Source of the DNA: Corynespora cassiicola
Taxonomy: Eukaryota; Ascomycota; Dothideomycetes; Pleosporales; Corynesporascaceae
Direction: 5' to 3'
DNA: 64,000 nt
Assembly (NCBI GenBank): GCA_022059125.1
Contig: JAEUWY010000004.1
Location: 744,001 to 808,000, forward strand
Both the position numbers and the translations under genes were made by a program. The notes under the pieces are model-generated. The model saw nothing but the letters and a program-made list of their open reading frames with translations, did not search any database and had not been told where the DNA came from. Positions within the stretch are counted from its first letter, which is position 1. Each line of letters starts with the position of its first letter. Below are positions 1 to 10,016 of the stretch, piece after piece.

Positions 1-2153
1 GGCTTACAAGTTCTAGGCCTTACTGCTAGACGCGACATTGAAAGCGTTTTCGAGCATGACACCATAGGCGGTATGAATCTACGTCAACTAGGCGGTCAAG
101 ATTTTGCATCAACCAATCCTCATTGGAGTGTGAGGAAAGAATTTACCGATAGGTGCGTTTTGCCTGTCAATGGCGGACTGCATAAGCACCACCTTCAAGG
201 CCATGCAACATGCAAAATGCACAGCCACCAAGAGAGGATCGTGTTCAGCTGTAGACTGCGCCTGGTTTTCGGCCACCTTGTCTCTCCCACGTGCAACATG
301 ATCAGCCTCGTTTCAAAACAGATCCTACGTTTCAACGCCCTCATGAAACAAGCACTCAACCACGCCCTAGCCTGGCACCGTAGTACATCGGAACAAAAGC
401 CGACAGGACACACAAGGTAGACTTTTCAAAAGGAGGATCTTTCCGACCCCTCGGGGGTGGATAATTAGAATTGTCTAGCCGATTTCGGAATAGCCTCGCG
501 GTTTATTGGTCGGTTCCCGTCTGATGTCAGATAGCTTCCGATGGCTGGCCCCATTCCGAGAACGCACCAATGGTCGGAACGCTTCTCCGCCCCAAATGTC
601 AGCACTGGTGGTCGGAGCGGCCAGTTTTGGTTGTTGAGCGCATGAATTACCAAGGCTGGGCCCAGCTCTGTTCTATCGAGTGTGCCATTCGCTTTTGAGG
701 TTGCCACCAAGTGCTGGGTTTGGCCACACGCTACTCTGTCCATGCGACGTTTCCGGATGGCCACCTCGTCGCGCTTCACTTGCCACCGAAAGGATTATAC
801 AAGAAGGGTTCGTGCCCGCGCAGACAATGCCCATAAAGCTGAGGCTCCTTTTCCTTGTCCCAATGTGAGCACGTATACCAATGACGCCACCCGCTCATTC
901 CTGCCTCCCCGGCAAAGGCCGTTGGTCTATCTATGGGCCACCACGTGCACGGAATCCTTACTAGTGAACGCCATTCCGCATCCTGCCGGCGACTCCCTTT
1001 CTTTGCCGGCTTGTTCCGAGTCTTGCCTAGCGGACAGGCCTCAATGGCAAGGGTCATACTTTCATGCTAGCACAACATACCTCTATCCGCCAATGGTATT
1101 TTAGCCTCGATAAACTCCGCTGGTGTAGGGCACCGCTTGGCTAAAGTGGGATCATGTGGCATATATGTTTCTGAATTTAGTCCTTCTAATCAAAAAAGAT
1201 CTACAACCACCTGCGGTGCAGGTATATGGCTGGCTCATTCGCTCTTTCGGCTCGGCGTATTCTACTCGGCTCTACATTAGTCGAAAAGATTTGGATTTGC
1301 CAACTCCAATCAATATTTGCTTCTTTCACACTAATCTCACTATTGTGCTATTCTGGCCCCTGCATGCATATTGATGCAGGGCGTTTTCGGTGATATTCTG
1401 GGGAGAAGAGGAAGAGTCATAGGCCTTTAGTATTTAGGATGATTATGCATGGTAAGATATCATATTGGCGTCTTTTTCTGACCAAATGCAGAATATGAGC
1501 GGTTATTGGTTGCGTCGCTTGTTACTACGCAATGGTTATCTCTTACATTTGATTCTTAAACCTTAGGCTGATAATCAATTATAGGAATATTTAAGACCAT
1601 ATTAAGAACATAATTACAGAATTCTAACTTTGGCAATTAGCCTCTGAGAAATTCTTTCAAACACTCAAAATAATCCTGAATAGACATTAGTTGCAGGGCC
1701 ACTATAGCATTGTTGGTTTATATAGATATTTAGGATGTTGAACTATAGTTTCTTCTTTTCAAACAGAAGCTTAAGCACATTGATATCTAGTTATTTAGGT
1801 ACCCTTAATGGCCCACGTAATCCAATTATCCCATAATATAACTAGGTAGGTTTTAATTCTATAGTTTAAATTCATACTTAATATTATGCAGGCATTACGT
1901 ATGTATCAACAGCACAGAGTCGAAACTTGGTTAAAATGATCATCAAACTCATTAAGATGGAGTTCTTCAATCGTGCGTAGAAAATATGTTGTTTAAATAT
2001 AATAAGAATATAGACAAGCTTTAAAAATACACAGAAAATGCCCACATCAAGATTATAGTTTGCTAATTTCTCTTTTATTGTGTAAATTACTTCCTTTTAA
2101 CCACAACTTCCCAACTACTAATCTCCACACAGCAGCCTTCTCTGCTCGCCACG
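1..2153. other. Gene-poor left flank, AT-rich in its second half
   Basis: I see no supportable gene here. Several open frames of 60-140 codons exist (for example 682-1104 on +), but none shows a recognisable domain, a good start context or splice structure. From about 1400 to 2150 the sequence becomes strongly AT-rich with many stops on both strands. That would suit an old mutated repeat or a promoter or intergenic spacer for the RING cluster that starts at 2154. No terminal repeats or transposase fragments were recognised. Confidence 0.5.
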
Positions 2154-3464
2154 ATGAGTTCCAACGAGAGGCAGTCTGTTCCAGAAGAGAATCGGGCGCA
2201 CGATCTCTGGAATATAAATTTCTCCATTGATCATGCAGTAAACCGAGTGTTATCAGTGCGTAGCCAGAGACCCGGGGCAGAGCAATTCCCCAACGATCCG
2301 GACGAGCCCACACCTTTCAGTGTGCGAGAAGGCCAGCAAGAGAACAAATTTTACGAGTTCCATCAAATGTGCACAATTCTAAACGATATTTCTGACGACC
2401 ACATCAGTGGTGTGTGCTCTTACAGCGCCAAATTTCTCGAAGAATGTTGGAAAAAGTTCGATACATGCCTTATTTTGATCAAGTTGGCGGGTTACCTGGC
2501 TCCACCAGCTTGGGGAATATCTGAACCAGTGGCTTTTAGCGATACCAAGTTCATGGGTTATCTTGATAAGTGCTGGAAACTTGTTTGTATTAGTCGAAGG
2601 AAGCGATACGGCCAAGCACGTATGCCCTGTTGGCCACTTCCAGAAAACTTACAAGTTTTCACCCTCCTATTGAATAAGAATTTGATATTACCCCTTTCTA
2701 TCCGGGCCAGGTGGATAGGTAGCAAGGGAATGGCATCTACAGATCACCGCTACACATTCTCTCGGTATGGTGACGAGGTCTCAATACCCACAGAGCAAGA
2801 TCTAATCCGAGATATCCAAGCGTATCCATGGATATCAGAAGAGCGATGTGAAGGTGACATGCTACTTCTGACTCGCTTGGCAGCTCTCTTAACGGTTTGG
2901 GAGCTAGAATCTACTGGATTGCTTGATTCTATGCTCTATGATCTTCAGCAAAAGGGATTGGTCAATGGCGAAAAAATTGCAATCTTGATGCAAATCGATC
3001 CGGCTACTGATGAGGCAACTGCAAAAGGAGAGAAACGCTGTACAATCTGCTTCAAAGAATTCAATCTTGATAGGAACAGAGACTATGAGCCTGCATACAA
3101 AACAAGATGTGGTCATTTCTTCGGCTTGGGTTGCTTGTGTGAATGGACGTTTCGAGAAGGCAGCAATTCCAAAAAATGCCCCATCTGTCGTTCATTTCTG
3201 TGGAGACAGGTAGATCTTTTTCTTCCTGGGCCCCTCGGAGAAGCGGCAATTGAGTTCGCCAATACGTACATGGAAGGTCGGGAGTTCGACGACCAATTAG
3301 ACAGGTTCTTTGAGAATTGCACTGATGCGGATCTGAAAGGTATATTTGGGGAAGACATTGGTTTGATGGTGGAGGCGCTTTTTAAGCGATGTAAAACTGT
3401 ATTTGGGGCCGAATTTCATCTTCGGAAAACAGTAAATGCGGCTTGTGGTTTTAATAAGTATTAG
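2154..3464 (+). CDS. RING-type zinc finger protein, tandem family gene 1 (one ligand missing)
   Basis: This is a single-exon gene of 436 residues with its ATG at 2154. The N-terminal 270 residues are mostly helical with no known domain. A RING finger lies at about residues 296-345, with ligands C296, C299, C319, H321, C327, C342 and C345. The fifth ligand expected after the CGH motif is Gly324 (codon GGC), so only seven of eight zinc ligands are present. A C-terminal helical module follows (about 355-436) with a D-x2-L-x-RF-x2-NC motif that recurs in the next three genes. RING proteins are usually ubiquitin E3 ligases that recruit an E2. Activity here is uncertain because of the lost ligand. 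It is the first of four same-strand paralogues. No signal peptide or membrane segment is seen. The substrate is unknown. Confidence 0.85.
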   Translation: MSSNERQSVPEENRAHDLWNINFSIDHAVNRVLSVRSQRPGAEQFPNDPDEPTPFSVREGQQENKFYEFHQMCTILNDISDDHISGVCSYSAKFLEECWKKFDTCLILIKLAGYLAPPAWGISEPVAFSDTKFMGYLDKCWKLVCISRRKRYGQARMPCWPLPENLQVFTLLLNKNLILPLSIRARWIGSKGMASTDHRYTFSRYGDEVSIPTEQDLIRDIQAYPWISEERCEGDMLLLTRLAALLTVWELESTGLLDSMLYDLQQKGLVNGEKIAILMQIDPATDEATAKGEKRCTICFKEFNLDRNRDYEPAYKTRCGHFFGLGCLCEWTFREGSNSKKCPICRSFLWRQVDLFLPGPLGEAAIEFANTYMEGREFDDQLDRFFENCTDADLKGIFGEDIGLMVEALFKRCKTVFGAEFHLRKTVNAACGFNKY

Positions 3465-4250
3465 GTCCTTGCAAACCAAAAACAGAACATGGCTGTAAAT
3501 TAATACATAGAAACTATTGGGCTAGTTTACTTAAGCCATTTGGGCTTTCTAATATACTTTGTAGTATAACTTTCATGCTCTAATTTAGATACTTGTAGAA
3601 TTGCGATTATTTACTTCCTTGTTTAAAATCCTTCGAGCTACTTAATAAAGGTCAATCAACAAAAGCAGTAAAATGATAAACTTTGCAGTTAAAAAGTGTA
3701 AACTATGCCTTCTGACGGCAAATATGGCCTCAGTTTGTGTATTGCTAAGGCCCGTGTTCCACTAGGCCTAATGAACCCCGTGATGACAGCTTCGGCGTTT
3801 TCTTCAATGAAAAGCTTTGTGTTCTCGATATGCGAGACGCTGTTGGCAAATATATTATATTCGTTATGTAAGGTGGTATCATCAGATCATAAATCAAATT
3901 TCTTTTAGTCACTACACTAGTATGATACTCTACAACGGATACTGAGGTAATGTCAACTACGCTACATCCGATATGAACCTTGTAACTTGTTACATTTTTC
4001 ATTTACGATTCACTGTATGGATATATTATGATAAAATTTGGTATATAATTAGGCCTTATCATATGGGAAATAACATATCACGGGTAAGGTGAAAAGGATT
4101 TGATACGATACAAACAGCCTTAAAGCGGGTTTGAGCGCAACTTGCCCACCTAACAACGACTTTCTCAACCAATACAACCCATCAAAGATCTTCTTGGCGA
4201 GAATACAAGAAGAACTAGCCAAGTTAAATAATAGCGTATCTCTCGGCACA
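3465..4250. other. AT-rich spacer between RING-family genes 1 and 2
   Basis: This stretch is AT-rich with many stops on both strands. It would hold the 3' end of gene 1 and the promoter of gene 2. The gene 2 reading frame is open back to about 4104, but the first in-frame ATG is at 4251, so 4131-4250 is treated as leader. No other feature is seen. Confidence 0.5.
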
Positions 4251-5336
4251 ATGAGTTTTACCAACCAAGACATTCTCCGAGCCCAGCAAATTCAGGATCC
4301 AAACGGAATCCTGGCACAGGCCGAAGTCGACTCCGAGTCCATCCTTCAGTTGTTCTCAGACCAAGGAATGAAAGATTTGCCGTCCAAGGTACAGGCGGAC
4401 GACTTCTACAACAAACTCGCCCTCATCACCCACCTCGCAAACACCGCGCTTGAAGAAAAAGCAATATTCTCGGCCGACCTTCTCGACAACATCTGGCGCC
4501 AACTCGCAACTTGCCTCCACTCCATAAAATGGAATCTTCACGCCCCTCCACCCAACTGGTGCGTATCCGTCCAGGACACTCCGTTGGACCACCCCGTGCT
4601 GCACTCGCAGGTAGACTTGTGTTGGGAGCTCCTTGGCTTCGCACGAGAGCAACGGTATAAGGATGCCAACAGGCTGTGTTTGGAACTCGACGATCGTCTC
4701 AAGAAGCCCATGCTAGACGGTATGCACAATTCTATCCTGAGTCTACTGGAGCGGGGCTACTGGATGGAGAACCGCAAGGCACAGGCTCGCAAGCGAGAGG
4801 GCAGCTGTTCGTGGTATGGATCTGGGTGCAAAGAGACCACGGGTGCAGCTATGCTGTTGAAGAAGTACCCGTGGATCCAGGAGCATAAATGCCATGGTGA
4901 TATGATTTTGTTATGTCGCCTGGCCGGATATCTCTTGCAGAAGGCTACATGGGCCGAAGCGTATCTGAAGGCGATCCTGAAAGATCTTGTAGATGCAGGT
5001 ATGATCCGCGAGGATGTTTTGGAACAAGATAAGATTCCCATTTCGGATGCCTTTCCTGCGGGAAGTGTTAGGGAGGCAGCTGTAGAGGTAGAAAGGCACT
5101 TTAAGGATGCTTGGGGGTTGGAGGAGCGGATTGATGAGTTCCTTCAAAACTGCACAGAAAACGATTTGAACGGTGTTCTTCAAGCAGATGTAGTGGATTT
5201 GATACACGATATGCGCTGGCAGTCGGATATTACTGATGCTATGAAACTATTATTGAAGGAAGCCGTCAACACTTTGTACGGACTTTACGGCGGTCAAAGG
5301 GTCTTTAGATATCCGGAACGGCACCTGTGGATTTGA
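4251..5336 (+). CDS. RING-less paralogue, tandem family gene 2
   Basis: This is a single-exon gene of 361 residues if the first in-frame ATG (4251) is used. The frame is open about 147 bp further upstream but without an ATG. It is clearly homologous to gene 1: both have a CW-x-L segment in the middle, a YPWI-x-E-x-C-x-GDM block followed by a long hydrophobic helix, and the same C-terminal module (here RIDEFLQNCTENDL). In gene 1 about 60-75 residues carrying the RING finger sit between the helix and the C-terminal module. Here the two join directly with no cysteine pairs, so the RING has been removed as a unit while the frame stays open. The gene may act without ligase activity, for instance by binding the same partners as the RING-bearing paralogues. 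That role is inference. Confidence 0.8.
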   Translation: MSFTNQDILRAQQIQDPNGILAQAEVDSESILQLFSDQGMKDLPSKVQADDFYNKLALITHLANTALEEKAIFSADLLDNIWRQLATCLHSIKWNLHAPPPNWCVSVQDTPLDHPVLHSQVDLCWELLGFAREQRYKDANRLCLELDDRLKKPMLDGMHNSILSLLERGYWMENRKAQARKREGSCSWYGSGCKETTGAAMLLKKYPWIQEHKCHGDMILLCRLAGYLLQKATWAEAYLKAILKDLVDAGMIREDVLEQDKIPISDAFPAGSVREAAVEVERHFKDAWGLEERIDEFLQNCTENDLNGVLQADVVDLIHDMRWQSDITDAMKLLLKEAVNTLYGLYGGQRVFRYPERHLWI

Positions 5337-5773
5337 AATTGCGGCCAGTTATTCGATTCTAGAACTTATAAATCGTTGTTTGCTTCTTGTATCTGATTAA
5401 TCTTCCTTAGATTGATGCATAATATCGACACACGTGAACCTTTCGCAAAAAGCCACATCGCACAAGTCTGAAGCAAAGTTAAGAGTGAGCATATCGTGAA
5501 CATCTCAAAATACAGTAAAAATATATCTGGTGGTCAAAGACCTAGGTGTTACCAGTCATGTTTATTCGCCACAGTCAAGATGAGTCAGTATGCCTTGACA
5601 CATGATCATGCAAGTCCTGATCAACCACACGTTGATGGGGATGTTCGCAATTCATTTATTCAATCAGTCACACCCTCAACAGTCAAATACATAGCATGAA
5701 TCTATAAAAAGATCATTTTTTGCATTCAATTTCCGATCCTCCACCAAATATATTGACACAAACAATCGCAGAA
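5337..5773. other. AT-rich spacer between RING-family genes 2 and 3
   Basis: This is an AT-rich intergenic stretch. An open frame of 67 codons (5496-5699) has no recognisable features. It probably contains the gene 2 terminator and the gene 3 promoter. Confidence 0.4.
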
Positions 5774-5803
5774 ATGACCCCCAGAAGACTACAGCAGCTA
5801 TGA
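5774..5803 (+). promoter_or_regulatory. uORF overlapping the start of RING-family gene 3
   Basis: An ATG at 5774 opens a nine-codon frame (MTPRRLQQL) whose TGA stop at 5801-5803 overlaps the main ATG at 5800 in an ATGA arrangement. Such an overlap could let ribosomes terminate and restart, or could lower translation of the main frame. It matters only if transcription starts upstream of 5774, which I cannot tell. Confidence 0.4.
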
Positions 5804-7104
5804 AATCGACCTCAAAGACAGAACATCAGAAAACCATAAAATTCACGGAACCGGCTCTAAAGTCTCCTTTACGAGAAATATGCAGCAAGTTCAAACAGAA
5901 GCTCTCAAACATCAATATCAAAAGGCACTGGGAGCTTCCTAGTGCCAGGAGCGATGTGTCTGTATCGGACGTCATCTATGAAAGCTCAAAAAACCTCGCA
6001 GAAAGTCAACACAAGAACGTTTCTATAGACGAACTTGTTAATTGCTACATCACAAACGGCGAATACCCCAATGTAATTCTTTTTTCTAACGAAACAACAT
6101 GGGCTCGCCTGGAAGCGGCTGAATACACAACAAAACTCAAAGAACACATTAAGTCGGTTTTCGAAAAGTCCGAAAAGCTATCAGGGCTTACATTGAACGC
6201 CCCCTCTGAGGATGAAATAAGAAGAATCCGCGCCATGATTGAGCTCGAGCGCCAAAAGAAGCACGAAGCAAGCGGGACAGAATATTCCCCTCTGCCCATA
6301 GGCGTGTATGAAACACAGTTCTTCAGGGAAAATGAGATTTTGTACAGCCGAAATGTGGTCGGGACCAAACTCACCAAACTGCGTTATGAGGATGGCCCCA
6401 AACCAGGAGAGGTCACTTTAGCAGCGCTGACCGGTTATAATTACGAAACATCCAACGTTTTGAACTGGATAGTCGTCCGGCCATTTTCTATACTTCGCGA
6501 TGAATCATGGGATACAAAGTTTTTCCTTTGGGGAGCGAGGAAAATTTCATTGATGGCACGAGATCGAGAGAACGTGCTTCGATGCCTCTTGGGAGAATAT
6601 ATCACGGGGCAGTCGGTGATGATAAAGGAACACGTATCGACGAAAAAAATGGCCTTTTTAGACTCGAATAAGAGACGCGGAATATGCCAACAAGAAAAAC
6701 ACATAAGAAAGATGTTTAGAATGTCGATTCCGTGCGAATGTTGTGTCTGCTCAGAATGCCTCTATGAATGGCTGAGAGAAGCCTGGGGAGCCCGATGGTG
6801 TGCTTGTGTCCGATGCTATAATCACGATCGGTTGAGAAAAGAAGAATTGAGCACGGTTTCTTTCGATATCGCAATCGAAAAGTATATTACAGAGCGCAGA
6901 AACGGTCAAGGTCTTGTGGAGAGAGTTGACCAATTCCTGCTGCACAGCAAGCAAGATGAGCCATACAACTTAGATGGACCTAATTTTGCAGAGCTAATTT
7001 GGGATCTTTTGACTCACGTGGATACATTGATGTACCTGTATTCAAAGGTACGCAAACAACTGCAGCAACTGTGCAAGTTTGAAGGGGCAGAACATGACGC
7101 TTGA
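5800..7104 (+). CDS. Degenerate-RING protein, tandem family gene 3
   Basis: This is a single-exon gene of 434 residues. It has a basic Lys-rich N-terminus, a helical middle region and a cysteine-rich block at about residues 296-339. In RING order the possible ligands are C296 then E299 (CxxE instead of CxxC), C312, C314 (His replaced by Cys), C317, C320 and C336/C339. The LYEW that follows C320 matches the L-x-x-W of the other members. The C-terminal module is retained (LVERVDQFLLHS). The block may still bind metal, but it is not a standard C3HC4 finger, so E3 activity is doubtful. Codon use is more AT-rich than in gene 4. A short uORF overlaps its start. The substrate and role are unknown. 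Confidence 0.8.
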   Translation: MKSTSKTEHQKTIKFTEPALKSPLREICSKFKQKLSNINIKRHWELPSARSDVSVSDVIYESSKNLAESQHKNVSIDELVNCYITNGEYPNVILFSNETTWARLEAAEYTTKLKEHIKSVFEKSEKLSGLTLNAPSEDEIRRIRAMIELERQKKHEASGTEYSPLPIGVYETQFFRENEILYSRNVVGTKLTKLRYEDGPKPGEVTLAALTGYNYETSNVLNWIVVRPFSILRDESWDTKFFLWGARKISLMARDRENVLRCLLGEYITGQSVMIKEHVSTKKMAFLDSNKRRGICQQEKHIRKMFRMSIPCECCVCSECLYEWLREAWGARWCACVRCYNHDRLRKEELSTVSFDIAIEKYITERRNGQGLVERVDQFLLHSKQDEPYNLDGPNFAELIWDLLTHVDTLMYLYSKVRKQLQQLCKFEGAEHDA

Positions 7105-7376
7105 AACCTCAGATGGGCGACAAAGGCTGGACGGCAGGAATAGTCATTTTCTTTTGTAGATAGATATTTATATTAAACTGTAGTTAGTAGTACAATGCAA
7201 AATGACTTGGGCGTTTAATTACTCACCTTTGCCACCCAACCTTTGACTCACATCTGGATTCACCATCGAGACCAATCATCCCCAAATCCCTCAAGCCCTC
7301 ACCTCAACCCATAAATCCAGACACATATACTTCCACCTCCCAACAGGAACCCCCTCCCCCACAATAACCATCCCGA

Positions 7377-8513
7377 ATGGCCCCGCCCCCAAACTCCCCC
7401 ACGGCAGAATTCTTCCACCACCTCCAAAAATGCGCAAACCACCACCACCACCAAGCCCAAACCATCCTCTCCCCCTTCGACTCCCAACCCGATAAAACCC
7501 CCAGTCCTCCCAGCGAACAAACCCTCCAAGCAATATACGCCCCCTACCTCTCCACCCTCACGTCCGCCTACCAGCTATGCACAACCCTCGACATTCCTCC
7601 CACCCAACACGACGACTTGGTCGACCAACTAAGCCCCCACGCCTACACCCTCATCTCCCTCATAAACCTCGACCGCCAGCGCATATGCCTCACCCACAAC
7701 CTTCCCTTCTGGCCCTTCCCCCCCGAATCAGGACCAACCTACTTCTTCATCGACGCGCACCTCGCGGCCACGACGACGTACGCGGTGCGCAGACTCGTCT
7801 GCGTCGAAGCGGCTGGGGGTGTCGCGGGGCTGGGCATGCGGGTGCCGCGGTACACTAACATCGCGGGGGAGGGCGCTGTGGATGTAGCCGGACATGCGAG
7901 TCTTGCGGCGCGGCCGGTTCTGAGGGAGGGTGTTGGGGCGTGGGATTTGCGGCTGTTTTTGTGGTTGGTGGGGGCGTTGGGGCGCATGGAGGCAGAGTGG
8001 GATGGGAGGGTGCAGGATTTGCTTTTGGAGAGGGTGGCGGCAAGCTGCAGTATTGACGTTGGGAGCCTCGTTGAGCGAGTGGATGTACAGGCGGAGGAAG
8101 AGTGTCCGATATGTCGGGACGGGAAAAGGCTGGGGGCGGAGACGAAGTGTGGACATCGTTTCTGCGGTGATTGTCTTGGGTTGTGGGTCAATAGGTCGGA
8201 GGGCGCTTTTTCGAGATGTCCGGTGTGTCGCACGCGGCTCTTTGGATTGCAGGATTGCCCCCTTGGAGACGTCAGAAAATGTGCTAGAGAGTATTCGGAA
8301 GAGTTCGAAATGGGGCATGGTCGAAAGCTTGATGGAGAGGTCGACCAGTGGCTACTGGACTGCTCACGTATCGAAGTAGAATCTGATCATGTCGAGGATC
8401 CAGATTTTGGTAAACTGATCCAAAGGCTATGGGGTCGATGGGATAACCTAGAATTTCGTCGTATGGAAGTGGTGGAAACGGTGAACAAGCACATCGGAGG
8501 GAGGAGCAACTGA
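7377..8513 (+). CDS. C3HC4 RING finger protein, tandem family gene 4
   Basis: This is a single-exon gene of 378 residues. It has a Pro/His-rich N-terminus, a helical region, a complete RING finger, and the family C-terminal module with a VDQWLLDC motif. The eight RING ligands are C243, C246, C258, H260, C263, C266, C281 and C284, in the order C3HC4. The hydrophobic residue after C246-like positions and the CPVC ending match active E3 ligases, so this is the family member most likely to bind an E2 and ubiquitylate a target. It is the GC-richest of the four. The first 370 bp are extremely C-rich and the next 300 bp G-rich on the coding strand. No introns, signal peptide or membrane helices are seen. 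Confidence 0.85.
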   Translation: MAPPPNSPTAEFFHHLQKCANHHHHQAQTILSPFDSQPDKTPSPPSEQTLQAIYAPYLSTLTSAYQLCTTLDIPPTQHDDLVDQLSPHAYTLISLINLDRQRICLTHNLPFWPFPPESGPTYFFIDAHLAATTTYAVRRLVCVEAAGGVAGLGMRVPRYTNIAGEGAVDVAGHASLAARPVLREGVGAWDLRLFLWLVGALGRMEAEWDGRVQDLLLERVAASCSIDVGSLVERVDVQAEEECPICRDGKRLGAETKCGHRFCGDCLGLWVNRSEGAFSRCPVCRTRLFGLQDCPLGDVRKCAREYSEEFEMGHGRKLDGEVDQWLLDCSRIEVESDHVEDPDFGKLIQRLWGRWDNLEFRRMEVVETVNKHIGGRSN

Positions 8514-9246
8514 ACAAGGAGGAGGGAAGAGACTAGGCATGGGATATCATTCCAGTTCATCGAATGGCTGTATATTAGGTATCAAATAAGATCTTAGGAA
8601 AGAATCAGTGTCCCTGGGCGGGGAGAGAGTCCTGTCGTGTGAGCATCTCGTAAACAATAAAGAGCCATCAGCAGGACTTTCTTGGTCGAGAAACCAGACT
8701 CTTCGACTGACAAACCCATCTCCCACCCACCGCCCCAAACCAACAGCAAGGCAGTCTCCGTGTACAAAAAGGTCACGCTCCGCACCACTCCCCTCCCAAA
8801 GTCCCGAAGCGTCGTGGCAAATTGTGTGTACCACTCCTACCCCCTGCACGGCAAGCGACGACCCCAGGGCGGCAGTCGGTATGCGCACGTCGAAGAATTA
8901 ACCGCATGATACCCCGGATCTTGGCGCGGTGGGTTGGCAGCAGTGGTTGGGTGCTGTGAATACAACCGGAAAATGACCGGGAGATTGGCTGGATAAAGCA
9001 ATCAAGCAAAGATTGAGGGTGCTTTCAGGAATCGGGAGGCGAGATGTCGAGTGCAACATGCGTAGATGAAGAAAAGGTTCGAAGATGACTTGTCCATGGG
9101 ATATATTTCCTCCAATGGCGAAGTGTGTCTTTGCTGAGAATAACTGCAGGTTTTTAGTATAAGTAGGAAGCCAAAGGCTGAGCGAATCTTTCTTCTGTAG
9201 CCTGCTGCTCATACGCGAATATCATATCATTCCTTGAGCCTGCATC
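8514..9246. other. Spacer with AA9 promoter
   Basis: No gene is supported here. Overlapping open frames on both strands lack domain features. The right end holds the promoter of the AA9 gene, including a TATA box at 9158. Confidence 0.5.
9158..9165 (+). promoter_or_regulatory. TATA box of the AA9 gene
   Basis: TATAAGTA lies 89 bp before the AA9 ATG at 9247. This is consistent with transcription starting about 30 bp downstream and a short 5' leader. Strong TATA boxes are common for inducible secreted-enzyme genes. Confidence 0.5.
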
Positions 9247-10016
9247 ATGAAGGCCGTTGCCGTCCTCGCCCTGCTGGCGCCCCTCACCGAGGCCCACTAC
9301 ATCTTCAACCGACTGATTGTCAACGGAGCGTCCATCGGCGGCGAATATGCCTATGTGCGCAAGAATAGCAACTCGTACAACCCGGCTTTCCCCAACGAGC
9401 TGATGAACTCGAATGACCTGCGCTGCAACAAAGGGGCGACAGCGGGCAACACGGCCACGTACACGGTCAAGGCCGGCGACAAGATTGGCTTCAAGCTGTT
9501 CAACAATGAGTTCATCGAGCACCCGGGGCCGGGCTTTGTCTACATCTCCAAGGCGCCGGGCGCGGTCAAGGATTACGATGGATCGGGCGACTGGGTCAAG
9601 GTCATGGAGAACGGTCTGTGCAACCCGAGCTCCCCGGGGAATGACGGCTCGTGGTGCAGCTGGTGAGTATACTGTGTCCTAGGGGTCAGTGGGTCAGACA
9701 GACAAATAAGCTGATGGCCATTTTCCATTCCAGGCAAAAGGACAGGCTGGAGTGGACCATCCAGCAGAACATCCCGCCGGGCGAGTATCTAGTGCGAGTG
9801 GAGCACATTGGGCTGCACGAGGGCCACGTGGGCAGGGCGCAGTTCTACATCGAGTGCTACCAGCTCAAGATTGAGGGCAATGGCGGCGGCAGCCCGAGCC
9901 CCGCGGTGAAGATTCCTGGCGTGTACTCGGCCAACGACCCTGGAATCGCCTTCAACAAGTGGAACAACCCGCGATCGTACGTGATGCCCGGGCCGAAGGT
10001 GTGGAATGGCAACTGA
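9247..10016 (+). CDS. AA9 lytic polysaccharide monooxygenase (secreted, no CBM)
   Basis: Two exons, 9247-9662 and 9734-10016, flank a 71-bp intron (GTGAGT..CAG) and give 232 residues. A 16-residue signal peptide ends TEA and exposes H17, the N-terminal histidine of the copper histidine brace. The second brace histidine is H92 in the EHPGPGFVYIS motif. H167, Q175 and Y177 in the LHEGHVGRAQFY block match the axial and second-shell residues of AA9. Cysteines occur at the usual positions (RCNK, GLCN, SWCS, IECY). The enzyme oxidatively cleaves beta-1,4-glucan such as cellulose outside the cell, using copper and an electron donor. The length fits a catalytic domain only. The C-terminal Ser/Pro/Asn-rich tail lacks a cellulose-binding module. 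Substrate regioselectivity cannot be read from the sequence. Confidence 0.93.

Noticed and set aside
682..1104. 140-codon + frame at the left end
   Set aside because: No domain, composition or context supports a gene; GC near 50 percent allows such frames by chance.
4131..4250. Upstream extension of RING-family gene 2
   Set aside because: The frame is open, but there is no ATG before 4251 and no clear upstream exon.
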